Of a stretch of 64,000 bases of DNA, positions 31,662 through 45,019 are shown one piece after another. The number at the start of each line of letters is the position of its first letter. The first letter of the stretch is position 1. Made by a program: the position numbers and the translations under genes. The notes beneath the pieces were generated by a model. The model was not told the DNA's origin, ran no database searches, and saw only the letters and a list, made by a program, of their open reading frames with translations. Source of the DNA: Prostheceraeus crozeri (lineage: Eukaryota > Platyhelminthes > Polycladida > Euryleptidae); NCBI GenBank assembly GCA_907163375.1, contig CAJQUW010006386.1, positions 85,981 to 149,980 on the forward strand. Reading direction: 5' to 3'.

Positions 31662-31800
31662 CGAGAACGAACCATCGGCTCTCTTAAGGGCCACCATGGG
31701 GCAAGACATGATAGAACCTCCACGCGGTTTGCCCTGGGCAGTCTTCGGACTGGCGAATACTATCATTAAGTTGAATCTGCTATCAGTCAACTTGAACGTT
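31662..31800 (+). repeat. 139-bp direct repeat, copy 2
   Basis: Second copy of the 31,186-31,324 segment, starting 14 bp after the stop of the 88-residue gene. Confidence 0.95.
31677..31696 (+). terminator. histone-type mRNA 3' stem-loop, copy 2
   Basis: Identical stem-loop to the one at 31,201 (GGCTCT-CTTA-AGGGCC-ACCA), preceded by CCATC. It begins 29 nt behind the stop codon of the 88-residue gene, the distance usual for histone mRNAs. Confidence 0.78.
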
Positions 31801-32391
31801 GCAAATGAAGTTCGGTGTAATACTTCCTTTCGACGGGCGTTCCTGTATAGGACGGCGGTGAAACCCGTAGCTATGTATACCGCAAGGGACATTCGGCAAT
31901 GGTCAATCTTGTTAAACCTCTCTGCGTCATGTTTGCAAGTGATTGCCTCTGTCTCAACGTAGTATGCATTCGCGCCAGGGCGACATTTAGCCAACTGTCG
32001 AAGGTTACCTTATAAACTATCCATTGCATACGTTATGAGAACCATGAGTTCTACCTGTCTCTATCAATGAGACGAATTGATGAATGGAATGAAATGGGAG
32101 GACACTCACGCGCCACACGCAACATAACACACTTCTCTCTTCCGTAGTCTAACAAGCTCTTTACACATGGATCGCAGTCGATTGCTATCCCAGTATCATG
32201 TAAGCTATCTTAATTTTATTTAACACTATTTCATCTATCATCATCGTCCATATGAAATGTTATAAGATTTGCAAGTTAGACTAAGCGTGCTACTATTTCC
32301 AAATGAAAAAGTATACATGGTTAAATTATTCACTAAAACCCCATTCAAGTAAGTCAGTATGAAAGCAAAGATAATACGAAATAAACATTTA
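31801..32391. other. intergenic stretch, Polinton B
   Basis: No supported gene. A plus-strand frame (31,696-31,962) begins inside the direct repeat and a minus-strand frame (31,566-31,994) overlaps it; neither has recognisable content. Near 32,380 the sequence AATAAACATTTATT provides AATAAA signals on both strands, fitting the 3' end of the minus-strand gene at 32,392. Confidence 0.5.
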
Positions 32392-32817
32392 TTATGGCAT
32401 GTATTTCAAAAGGTCTTCATCATCAATATCGTCCCAGAGTCTGACTTCACATAGATCACAAAAACAGTTGAGCTGCTTTAAACGTTCTTCTGCAGCGTCC
32501 CTCACTTTCTCAATGTACGCCCACTCCGCCACGGTTCGCGGTTGGGAGTTAGGGGTGTACCACTCCCATATTTGATGCAAGTGCGACTTGCTGGTCATCT
32601 CCATCACCCCTTCGGCATCATATTGTAAATATTTCCACCGTATGCCTGCTAGGTCGGGCAACTCCTCCGATAATGATAACTTTCGTATATTGTCCAGATT
32701 GTATGTCTTCTCCACCTTCGCCTTTCTTGGTGCATTTGGTGTAACGAGCACCTTTGCTGATGTGCATGGAGAGGAGAACTCCAATGCGGTATTTGGTGTT
32801 GTTGGAGGACTTGTCAT
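32392..32817 (-). CDS. 141-residue protein of Polinton B, unknown
   Basis: The N-terminal third is rich in Thr/Ser-Pro (MTSPPTTPNTALEF), then basic, then a folded-looking part with RWKYLQYDAEGVM and HQIWEWYTPNS. A short CFCDLC cysteine cluster and an acidic C-terminus (DDIDDEDLL) follow. No family recognised. Divergent from the polymerase gene with about 220 bp between them, so they probably share a bidirectional promoter. Looks whole. Confidence 0.65.
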   Translation of the reverse strand: MTSPPTTPNTALEFSSPCTSAKVLVTPNAPRKAKVEKTYNLDNIRKLSLSEELPDLAGIRWKYLQYDAEGVMEMTSKSHLHQIWEWYTPNSQPRTVAEWAYIEKVRDAAEERLKQLNCFCDLCEVRLWDDIDDEDLLKYMP

Positions 32818-33040
32818 GTTGTCTTTGAAATGCTGACTTTGAATAATGACTTTGAAATGTTTTCTAATTCTTAAGTATCAACAAGCAGCCAATCAGAATG
32901 AACATCCAATGAATGATGAATATGAAAGTATATAAGCAAAGTGACATTCATGTCATTTCATTTAATCTGTGAATCATACAAGTGACTAACGCACGATCTC
33001 TCTCTTTGACTATTATTCTATCTGATCATATTTCATTAAA
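32818..33040. promoter_or_regulatory. bidirectional promoter and polymerase leader
   Basis: TATATAA on + at 32,931-32,937 (read as TTATATA on -), with CCAAT at 32,891. It lies between the divergent 141-residue gene and the polymerase. A polymerase transcript would start near 32,965. Confidence 0.6.
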
Positions 33041-36000
33041 ATGGTAAGTTAAAGATTTCCTCTCTCATCTCCCTCAAACGTGTAACTAATAGCATCTTCC
33101 TCAATTTCAGGCATCAACTTCATCACCAACGCCCTCTCTTCTCGAGGAAAGTTTAGAGTTATTGAGTCAAGGTAGGTTGTAACACTACACTGAGGCTTGA
33201 ACAGAGATGATAGAATGATTTCTCTTTCAGGTGATGCGAGTTCCAGCTCAGAACTGTCGCGATATGGCAACGAGTGGGAATGTGCTGACTGTGGGCACAT
33301 CTTCACGAGGAAATGGGATCTCACCCGACACATCAAGCGAGGTGTTTGTCGACCTAAGTCGGCATCAATCTCCGAAGGTAGGGATGATTCTGTTAACGAT
33401 GTCTCCTTTTCTTGCGATTTATGCATTCAGTCTTTCGAGACACGTTTTGAACTATCTTCGCACAGACTTCAACATACACACACGAACGATACCTACACCA
33501 ACGGTACCTCCTCTATCCGACTCACTGAAGTGTCCATAAATAATTTAGTGAGGAACTACCAGATGGACTCCTCAGAAACCATTGCTAACTTTGAGGAATG
33601 GTTTCATCAAAATTCATCATTGATAGAAGCGCTCTTCAACAATTTAGACAATTTTAGGATGAAGGCGCTCATCTATCTTAAAATAAAATATGTAAAAATC
33701 GACCACCATACTGGACAAATAATAGAGAGGTTAGAGTTTCACATACCCTCCTCTCCTGCAACCGAGGTTGTAGACTATGAGTCTTGGATAAATTTTCACA
33801 TCCAAGGATTAAAATTAAATATTGATAAATTTAACGAGCGCGATAGCGGTCTCATTTTTGATGGCATTGAGTCCGCCATGATTAAAATCAGTTTATTAGG
33901 AAATCATAGTGGTCGAGGCTCCTTTAAACTTCCAAAAAATTTAAAAAACAAAACAGCAGTCATCAATGTCGATTGCGAATCGCAATGTTTTAAATATGCT
34001 GTCCTCTCCATTCTCCACTATAATGACATCAATGCGAATCGAAATCGCACATATAGCTATAGGCAGTGGGAGAATGAATTAAACTTCGATGACTGTAATA
34101 GTGACGATATGAAAATTAAAGATATAGAAAAATTTGAAAAATTGAACAACATTAAAATAGTTCTCCATGTTTGGGAAAAGGGATTGAAGGGTGTGCGCTA
34201 CAACTCGCGTTCGAGTTGTTATGACCATGTTGTCAACCTTTTATTAGTAAGACAGGATGATAGTGAGGAATGGCACTACTGCGGCATTCCCAAAATTTCT
34301 CGCTTATACCACCACTTAAGAAATTCTACCTCATCAGAGATTTATTACTGTGACAGATGCATTCGGAACTTTAGGAGTAAAAACAAATTTGAAACTCATT
34401 ATGAGTGGTGTAAGCGAGGTAAACTGCAAATGGAACGCATGCCCAAAGATAAGGAGTTTTCATATAGAGAGAATGGTGATGAACTAAGTCCTCTTCGTGT
34501 CATCTATGCTGACATCGAATGCTATATCGATGATAACATCCATCGACCAGCAGCCATTTCCTGCTATGAAGTATGGCATGACCATTTCCAAAATAGAAAA
34601 AATAAAATGCGCGTCTGGCAAGGTGAGGATTGTATTTACCAATTCCTACAATTCCTCGAACAGGCTGTAAAATTTCAACAAAAGTATGATGGTGAACTCT
34701 ATCGCAGATCATTGCATATGACAGCAGATGATCAAGCAAAATTTGATAGTTGCAACGTTTGCCCCAAATGTAGGAAAACATTTGACGATGATAAGATTAA
34801 GAAAGTGCGCGACCATGATCACATCACTGGTAAATTTAGAAACGCACTCTGTTCAAAATGTAATTTTTCGCTGAGGATGAAGCGGCGTACATTACCCGTC
34901 ATTTTCCATAATTTCAAGGGCTACGACAGCCATATGATAATAAAAGGAGGTTTAGGTCAAATGAAAGAGTGGAAGCTTGATGTAATAGCACAAACGAGAG
35001 AGAAGTTTATGGCCATGACAGCAAAAGTGCCTGTCGATAAAACTAAAGAAAATAAGACGGTCTATTTTGATATAAAATTTTTAGATTCCTACCAATTTAT
35101 GACTGCATCACTGGCCTCTCTCGTGCAAAATCTAAAGTCTCTTCCACTAACACAAAATCTTAAGAAACAATATCCAAATCTAACCGATGAAGTCATCACA
35201 CGGAAAGGAGTCTTTCCATATGCATATTTTGATGCAATTAGTAAACTCGGCGAGACTTCTCTTCCGCCCATAGATAAATTTAAAAATGATTTGACCGGCG
35301 CAGAATGTAAGACCGAAGATTATGATCATGCACAAGATGCATGGATAAAATTTGACTGCCATACATTTGGTGAATATATGATTGCCTACCTTAAGTTAGA
35401 TGTATTTTTGCTGGCTGATGTATTTCAGGAGTTTCGACGAGTGGCATTAGAAGAAGATAAGTTAGATCCCGTCCACTTTGTCAGTCTGCCAGCCATGTCA
35501 TTTAAGTCTGCTTTTAAAATGACTGGTGAGACCATTCATCTCTTACAAGATCCAGAGATGTATAATTTATTTGAGCGAGGAATTCGCGGTGGTCTCACAT
35601 TTGTAAATAAACATAGGTTAAAATCAAAAATAGTAGGCAATGACCAGACTCATCTGAAGTATTATGACCAAAATAATTTGTATGGTAGTTCATTATCCAA
35701 ACCGCTACCTCACTCTGAGTTTAGCTGGTTAGATGATAGTGATATTCAACATTTCTCCAACCCTTCCAACATACTAGCAATTCCAGATGAAGGTGATTGG
35801 GGATATTATTTTGAGATAGATCTAATCTATCCAAATAATATTAAACATAAAACCGTAGATTTTCCACTCGCACCCGAATCAGGTGAAGTGAGTAAAGATA
35901 TGTTTTCCGACTTTATGAAACAATTTCATAAAGATTTAGAATCATGTGGACAACCCGACTATAAGCCTTGTCGCAAACTTTTACTCACCCAGTATGATAA

Positions 36001-37015
36001 AGAAAACTATCTAGTCCACTTTAGCATCTTAAAATTTTATTTAGAAATGGGCATGATTTTAAAAAGAGTTCACCGCATTATTAAATTTAGACAGAAAGCC
36101 TTCCTCAAGCCATATATTGATAGCAACAGCCAGAAACGTGCACTAGCCCAAAATAACTTTGAAAAAGATTTTTATAAATATAAGAACAACAGTTTATTTG
36201 GTAAGACGATGGAGGATGTTAGAAAGCGCGTAAACTACAAACTAGTTAATGATGATCAAAAGTATCACAAATTAGTCTCATCACCTCTATTCATCGATAG
36301 AGACATTATCGATGAGGACCTTATAGGTGTTAAAATGATAAAATCTGAAGTTGAGTTGTGCAAACCCATCTATATTGGTCAAGCTGTACTAGATTATTCT
36401 AAGCTTGAAATGTACCAACTCTTTTATAAAATACTAAAACCATGTCCTCTCGTAAAAGAGGTTCGTTTGTTGGGTGGTGATACAGATAGTTTCTTCTTAG
36501 GTATTACCACTCAAAAAGATTTAAATTTCAATGAAGTAGGAAAATCTTTAGAAAGATATTTTGATACATCAAATTATCCTACTGATCATCCACTCTACTC
36601 CATCAAAAATAAGGCAAAACTTGGCTGCTTTAAGGATGAGACAGCAGGGAAGGAAATAGATGAAATGATTCTCCTCCGTCCAAAAATGTATTCTATGAAA
36701 TTAAAGGATAGTGATGATAGCATTAAGCGCGCTAAAGGCATATCAAAATCCATTGTGCAAAATATGAAACATAAGAATTTCAGGAAAGCCTATAGAAATA
36801 AAAATATAACGTTTGTCAATATGACAATCTTAAAATCTAAGTCGCATGAGATCAAAACTCATACTTTTAGGAAACGGGCGCTTTCAGCATGGGAGGATAA
36901 GAGGTGCTGGTTAGAACACAACATATCTCTTCCACATGGACATCCTGACACAAACATACCACCACCCAAAAGAATTAAACTCACACTACCACATTCAGGA
37001 GACGTCTTAGCATAA
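33041..37015 (+). CDS. polB: protein-primed family B DNA polymerase (Polinton B)
   Basis: Replicase of the element. The main frame (33,197-37,015) is 1,272 codons and looks whole. Order: C2H2 finger near the start (CADCGHIFTRKWDLTRHIKRG); second finger (CDLCIQSFETRFELSSHRLQH); NVDCESQCFKYAVLSIL block; third zinc module (CDRCIRNFRSKNKFETHYEWC). The 3'-5' exonuclease follows, with Exo I YADIECY, an inserted zinc/HNH-like CPKCRKTFDDD..RDHDHITGKFR, Exo II FHNFKGYDSH and Exo III AYLKLDVFLLADVF. Palm motifs are YDQNNLYGSS (A), QNNFEKDFYKYKNNSLFG (B) and GGDTDSFFL (C). The likely start is the ATG at 33,041, which abuts a GTAAGT donor. Two short introns (33,044-33,110 and 33,172-33,230) keep frame. 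AATAAA at 37,300. Confidence 0.95.
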
Positions 37016-37320
37016 TCATCCTTAACTTAGTATTTTGATGTTGATTTCTGTAGATAAACATTGTTGTTTTATGTATCGCATGAGATTGTTTTTTCCTTGT
37101 GAATATGTATCCACATCTGTACATTCCCCATGTGATGACTTTTCCACTGAAAGACATTTTTCCTATCCCTGTATATTTCCACCCTTCACGAAGTAAAAAG
37201 ACTTTTTGTATATAACAATGTTTATTGAAGTGCGCTCATGTATATATTTTCAGTGGATGTTGTATAAAGTCTATTGCTTCACATTCATGTACATATTTCA
37301 ATAAACATATCACAATGACT
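37016..37320. other. convergent 3' regions in Polinton B
   Basis: The stretch between the polymerase stop and the end of the minus-strand capsid-type gene. It holds AATAAA at 37,300-37,305 for the plus-strand gene and T-rich runs for the minus strand. No gene. Confidence 0.6.
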
Positions 37321-38360
37321 TCACTTTGTTTTCCGAAACACTAACGTTATGAGGGATTTAGTATCTTTCACATGGATGCACTCTTGTAAACCATTGGTAA
37401 TTTTGATAGCAATAGAGGGTATAGTTTGTTTGACAACGGGATGATAGAAAATAGATTCAAACATCTTCTCGACTATTCCATATGAAGCGTCTTTATCATG
37501 AATGAAATCACGTAAAATGTATTCTTTTTTCTCACCAACAGAAATAGGTAGAATCAAATCACTTTGAATGTAAAGGTGCTGTTCATGTTTATCAAGTGTC
37601 ATTGGTGTTTCTATACCAATCGTATGCGCAGCAGCAAACACTGTTTGTAGCATTGAAAAACCAAAGAGTTTTTTCAAATTTTTACTCAATTGACATTGAA
37701 TGTCATCACCCAGTTTCAGAACAACGCGTTGATTTTCAATTGAAAACGAAATGTGGTGTGTCTTTACATCATATTTACTTTTCATCACATGCTTCAACTT
37801 CTGTTGTATATAAGGATTTACTACATGAATGAAGCTTTCAACTGTATGATATAGACGCGGCATTATATTGATAGCAACTTTAGATTCTTCATAAGACTGG
37901 TAAATTTTCTTGATGCGATCGCCATAGATGTCCACCCACCATTCATCATTAACTGAATCAGCTTTAGTGTGATATTCATGAGAAGCATACACCACACCGC
38001 TTCCAATAATAGGTGTATAATGTCTTACAAAATGACGCAAGGTTGGAGAGAAATAAACTGTAAGTTTGTCATTATATTTCTGAATAACCAACTTATTTTT
38101 GTCCGCCATAATTTTTTCTCCATACTTCTTACCCACAGTCTCATTCCATCGTTTTACTAACTCAATAAGTGATAAAGGTTGAACACCACGCTTTTTCAAA
38201 ATGATGCGTTCTTCGCATTCTACAACATCTTCATCAAATATTTTAAATCTATAATGAAAATTTGTTGATTCGATTTGAATAAACTTTTCTAACATTTGCA
38301 GTAGCAATTGACGTTAGATGTAGTCCATGACCAAAACCAAGATGCGTATAGAATTCACTT
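37321..38360 (-). pseudogene. Polinton B capsid-type gene 1, C-terminal part
   Basis: Counterpart of the 1,462-2,964 gene of element A. It shares blocks such as KIFDEDVVECEERIIL, LSLIELVKRWNETVGKKYG and YFSPTLRHFVRH. The rest of the gene lies beyond the G-poor block at 44,504-44,986. Putative jelly-roll penton/minor-capsid candidate by family. Broken by the block and in about one further place. Confidence 0.7.
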
Positions 38361-41300
38361 AACTATACAGTAATATCTGACAACTCACTGACACCATACA
38401 ACTTCACTAACATCATATACTACCTCCTACTATTTCTAGTCACTTAGTCAACACTATCACATATAACTATTCACTCAACTACACTAATTAACACCTAAAC
38501 ATCAGCCTACATATATACTAACACTAAACTAATTCAATAAAATCACTATTCATCTAAACCCACTAAAATCACTACTAAAAACTACCCTAATTCACTATAC
38601 ATATCACTAACTTAAAAAACTTTCACTAACTTACACTATAAACCCTAACTTTATCAAAACCTTAATTCAATAAAATCACTACACCTATATATTCCCTTCA
38701 ATTAAATAATACTACTATATATAGAACTAATCACCTAAAATCACTAACTAAACACAAATATTCAACTATAAAACACTATAACTACTAAATCACTATCACT
38801 AACATTTACATCCTTAACTACCTATTACATGATAACCCTCACTACACATAACTCACACTAAATTCACTAACACTCACTAAAAACACTAAAGCCTAAATTA
38901 CACGTAAGACCTACTTACTTCAACTAACTGTACCAAACTTAACTACAACTACTAATCATAACTAAAAAATACTAAAACTATTAAATAAAATCACTATAAA
39001 ACTAATCTACTCTTATAACACTCTAAATAAATATCACCTAATTAACTCTTCACTAAAACATTAAAAAAAACCCCCCACTAACATCACTACCACTAAACAA
39101 AGTACAATCACTAACACCCACCTAATAATCACTAACCCTTTAACACTCTTAAATCATTTCACATACTAATCACTATCCCTCACATATAACCACTAAAAAA
39201 ACCTAGCTACACATCACACCCCTAATTTCACTACACTAAACTATAAACTAACGATACTACTACTAACTTTCACTAAATCACTAAATCAACCTAACTATGA
39301 CATAAAACCAACTAAACTAAAACTTTCTAAAAACTATCACTAAATCACTAACTAATAACTCACTAATTCACGTAGATTCCACTAGCTCACTAATCAACTA
39401 AACTACAAAAACCTAACCCTAATTAAATTCACATAAAAACATATCATAACCACTCTAAAAATTCACTGACACTAAAACTCACCACTAAACTACCCAGTAA
39501 AAACTTAAACTCCACTACACCATTAGTAATCACTAAAAACAATTAAAACTAAACACTACTACACTATAAAATCACTACTATACAGAAACTAAAACTAAAT
39601 CACGTTAACCTATTTCTTCTAATACCCTAAAAATCAAAACTAAAAAAACGTACACACTATCACCTATAAAACCACATAAAACCTAACACATATAAAATCT
39701 ATTCAGCAATTCAACTAACACCTACAACTAATCACTACACGAATACGTTACCACACTTATCACACTAAACTAACAAAAAACTAATACTAACATCACTTAC
39801 TAAACACTAATACACTAACACCTAATCTTACTACACCTATTCACTAAAATACATCACTATCACTACTACTATTGCACTACTAAAACCTATAAAACCACAT
39901 ACCTAAACTAACTAACTATCACTAAAAAAAAATACACTAACTTTAACAGTAAACTCATACTATATTCTCACTAAACCTATCCTACACTATTCACCCTACA
40001 CTACTAAACTCACTAAATCACTAGATTCACTAACTCATCCCAATAAACAATAAATCACTAACACTCTACATACAAAAACCACGTATTCACTACTACACTA
40101 ATACACTAAACCTACATAACACTAACTAAAAACAAAACACCTAAATGATCACTACACAGAGAAAAAAATAATTCACTTATCTCAATAAACCGTAATAAAT
40201 CCGTCGTAACACTAAATCACCTAAACTAAAAAACCTAAACACGTACAACACTAACTAATTAAATAAACTTCACATAATAAAACCTAACACCTCCTAAAAT
40301 CACAAACTAATAAACTACATTCACACTAAAAAATTCACTAAAACAACTAAAAACTCCCTCAAAAAATCTACTATATTCACACTTCACTAAACTAAACTAT
40401 ACTAAAAACTAACTATCACGATCAGTAATTCACTACACTATCACAGTTAAAGTCACTAAACCTCATCTTCACTAGCTAACATAAAATCACACTCATTCAC
40501 TAAACTAATTAACACTAAAACACCTATAAAACACACTATAATTCACATAACACAATACCTTAACTAAACTACACTAACTAAATCACCATAACCTTATCAT
40601 AAAAGAAATCACACTATTCACTAAAAAAACTCACACACTTTAACTAAATCAAAAAAAATCCGAAACACACATGATATCCACTATAAACTAAAAACACTTA
40701 AACCCTAATCACTAACAATAATTACTCACCATATAAAATACTATTCACAACGTATCAACACTATATTCACTAAACATACTATTCACACTAACTCATCACT
40801 TAAAACTAAACTAAAAGACACTAACTAAATAACATAAATTCACTTATACATAAACCCCACTAAACCCCACATTAACCATAACTACACGATATTACTACCT
40901 AACTAACTAAACTTAAATTTCACACTACCACTTACACTAATAACACTATCACTACCAAACAACTAACACTTCACGTAATCACTATTCACACAATAAACTC
41001 ACCCTAAAACCTACTAACACACCCCACCACCAGTACCTACTCACATAAAATACGATTATTTAACCTAAACTAACCAGTAACCTAAAAAACAATCCTAACT
41101 AACTAAACCATAAAACTCACTACACATATCACTAATCCGACTAAAACACTAAATACTAAACATCACCATAAACATATAACTAACACTAAACTAAACCTCA
41201 CCTCAAATTTTCACTCGTACACACCTAAAACGCCCTCACCGTACAACTACACTAAATCACTTAAACATTAAAACACTAAAATCACTAAACCTCACCTAAC

Positions 41301-44300
41301 TAAAACAAAACACGTAACTCAACATAAACTACTTACAGCCTAAACCTTCACAAAATCACTAACTACCGTAACACTACTTTCACTAATACTATAATAAACC
41401 CTCAATAACCCATACCATAATTACTAACATAAAAACCCCCACAAAACTCAGAAACACTAAACACCCATAACAATCGTCACTAAATATCACTACACTAACA
41501 CTTTCACTATCTATATTACACTACCACTTAAAAATCACCTCAATATGAAAAAAACTACTTCATACATCACCTTAAACTACCTATATACTTAAACACCTAA
41601 ATCAAAGTAACCTAACACTCTTAACCACTTCACTACTCCTCACTCTAAATACACTACAACCTAAACACAATGAACACATACTCACATCTAAAAAACATAC
41701 TAAACGTATAATCACAACAAAATACGATCCACCCTACAAACATAACTAAATAACTATCACAGAATCACTACAAAAACTAACATAACTAAACACACTTCAA
41801 CCTATCACATACTAAATAACATAATTCACTTAAATCATAATAAAACTAAAACCAACTATAATCACCCTACTACATACACTAACGAATAACTTAACTCACA
41901 TTCACTACTCACAATAGATTAACATACTTATACTAACTTCACTTAAAACCTAAACCTAATAACAACCCCCTAACACCTAAGATTCACTACCTAAAACACT
42001 AACTAACTAAACAAAACCCTAAAATCCCTTAACTTAACACTAAACGAAAATTCACTACATAAGACTACTAACGTAACTAACTAAATAAATTTCACCTAAC
42101 CCACACCTTACACACTAACTTAACCACTAAAACACTAAACAACTCCTAAGAAAAACACTAAAAATCACCTACACTACCAACTAAACTACCTAACTAACAA
42201 TTCACTACCGTAAAACTAACCACTACATTCACTAACAAGGTAACACTATCAACTTAATACACGTACACTAACCTTCAAAAAATAACACACATTCCCCCTA
42301 GATATTCCTAACTAACAGCACTAAAAACTACACAAAACGTAAACTACACTACTAACCTATACCCTAACCACTTAGCCACTTCTAAACACTAGTAACTAAA
42401 TAAACCAACATACACCATAAAAAACAACTATTCACTAAAATAGAAAACTAACACTAACAACTAAAACTAACTACTCACGATACTACATTCACATACAACA
42501 CATAACCCACTCAACACACACCTAATACTCTCATCTAACCAGCACTTAATCACTTAACATATAAAAAAAAAACCTTAAATCACCTACATCACTACTATAA
42601 AACATACTAAAACACTAACTCAAATATTTCACAGTTTCACGTAAACTCACTAATTAACTCACTAAAAAAACTAATCACAAGTACCCTTACTACAAATTTC
42701 AACATAAAACACTAATAAATATCACACTAACTCACGAATCACTACCTATAAACATACTACAACCACACATGACTACACTAAACCACCTATCCACCCTCAC
42801 GTAGACTAATCCACATATACTACCACTATCAACTCTAGAACCTAAACACTATCACTAAACCCTAACGTAACTAATCACTACCCACATAATCTAAAGAAAC
42901 TAAAACTAACATACTTATAACTAAACTAAAAATAATTCACTACAAACACATATCTCACTTTCACCATATCTTAACACTAAATCACTATCACCTTACAACA
43001 TAATCACTAAATCCTAGTCACCACATAAACCCATACACATACACTAAATTCACTAACTAAAACTAACATAAAAAACCTATACTCACATAAACACAAATTC
43101 ACACTACAATCACACTAAAAATCACTAAAAAATACTCTAAATACTCACTCACTTTCACGCCTAGCACATAAACCGATAGAATTTCACTAACAAAACTAAC
43201 CACACTAGAAACTAAAAAAAACCAAATAACGCTACATCACCTAAAATAAATAATAACATCTGCAACCTAACCATCACTAGACACCTACCAAGCAATCACT
43301 ATAAAACTAACCAACTACCTAAAAAAAAAACACTACCCCACTTAAAAAGAAAAAAATTCACCTACTCCTATTCACTACGCTAACACACTATCACTTAACT
43401 CTACTAAGTACACTAACATACACTATTTCACTAAGACACACAATCCACCAAAAATAAAATTCACTCTAACTAAAACACCTTACACTAAAACAAATAAATA
43501 CATCCACTACCACCGATAAAAACTAAACTAGAGATTATCACAACGTAAGATCACTAAACTAATTCACTAAAACTCCATAATCAATCACTATAACTTAAAC
43601 CAAACAATACCTTTCACATAACTAACCACTACAACTAAAAATCTACATATCACTAAAAATACTCTAAAACTACAAACCTAAAATTCACTAAAAAACACTA
43701 CTAATACCTAACTAAACACTAAATCACTATTCAGACATAACCAACTAATCACTTAAACCGATATAACTTACACTAAAAATAAATAAACACTACCACCATA
43801 AATTCACAATACTATAAGTCTAACTAACAAGATAAAACCAAACACCATCCACTAATAAAACCCTACCTAAGCAAAAAAACCTAATAATAAATCACTTACT
43901 TCACTAAGTGCTTTAAAAACTAAAAAACCTTAAAAAACGATAAATACCTAAATCACTACAACTACCTTTCACTAAAATCACTAAAACATAACTATATTCA
44001 TTCACATATTCATTCACTCAATACACTACAAACACTAACAAGACCTACCTCTAACCCCAGCTAACCCTCTTATACACGTACACCAACTGAAAATATAACC
44101 CAAACCTACGTAACTCTCCACCTACATCAAAACAACTAAAACAATTTAACACTATAAATACTATCCTTTCAAAATCACTAAATCTACTACTACCACTAAA
44201 ATATCACTAATAAAAAAAAATTCACTAACACTAAACTTAAGTACATCACTGAACTAACGCTTCACTATACATACTAAAACTATTAAAAAAACGTATATAT

Positions 44301-44503
44301 ACGGAAAAATACAAGCTACATATTACCCTAACACTAAAATACCCACCTAAACAATGTCACACTACTTGCACTACATAAAAATCACTAAATCACTAAACAA
44401 CTCAACTATAAAAAAATTAATAACTACCGTAAACACAACTACCTACAAATAAACTACACTTAATACAACTACACCTACACTCACTAAAAAACACATAACC
44501 TAA
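38361..44503. repeat. G-poor low-complexity block (6.1 kb)
   Basis: About 6,140 bp made almost only of A, C and T; most 60-base rows have no or one to two G. Frequent words are CACTAA, TTCACTAA, ACTAAA and ACCTAA, but no clean period can be read. It has no long open frame on either strand. It interrupts one gene: the left side ends in GAATTCACTT and the right resumes at ATCCAACCTC, where element A has the uninterrupted GAATTCATTATCCAACCTC. It may be a decayed satellite or minisatellite expansion, or a poorly resolved long-read assembly of such a repeat. Confidence 0.85.
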
Positions 44504-44986
44504 ATCCAACCTCAGCGTAAGACCTTTAGTAAAAGAATGAAAGCGGAGGAACTGTCTCCCACTCCAATGATAGATAGTAAACTCATAAGCTTTCTGATTT
44601 TTATTCTTCATGATGGAAGTATTACCACTGTTGAATGCCTTAATAATTTTCTCATTCCCAAATGGCTCATAAGAATCTGATTTTATCTGAATCCATTCAT
44701 AGTTCCATTTTCCATCTGATGTTAAATTGTATGGGAACTGGAATGCATTATTCATCGTTATTCCATCATGGGTGCGAGGAGTCAATATCATTTCTTCCAA
44801 ATCATTCACATTCTGAATATTGTTATCATAGCAAATACTAGAAACGCCAACCTCCCATTCACCTTCTAAATGCAGTGGCCGATTTAATTCTACTCGATAG
44901 TCTGATGGTTTATTTTTGGGAAATTTATTCATAGAAGCATTACTGGGCAAAGTAATTAGAAACGAGTCCATATTTTCACTTTCCAT
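44504..44986 (-). pseudogene. Polinton B capsid-type gene 1, N-terminal part
   Basis: Starts MESENMDSFLITLPSNASMN, the N-terminus typical of Polinton penton/minor-capsid candidates, followed by LHLEGEWEVGVSSICYDN. It is the same gene as 37,321-38,360, separated by the G-poor block. Confidence 0.75.
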
Positions 44987-45019
44987 ATTAATTCACAATG
45001 GAAAAATATAATAGCATAC

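Noticed and set aside
31566-31994. 142-codon minus-strand frame over the 139-bp repeat
   Set aside because: Overlaps the 88-residue gene, which has a TATA box and stem-loop in the right places; no recognisable content on the minus strand.
38361-44503. G-poor block as a plain telomeric (CCTAA) array
   Set aside because: CCTAA words occur, but CACTAA and TTCACTAA are commoner and no regular period can be seen; not supportable by eye.
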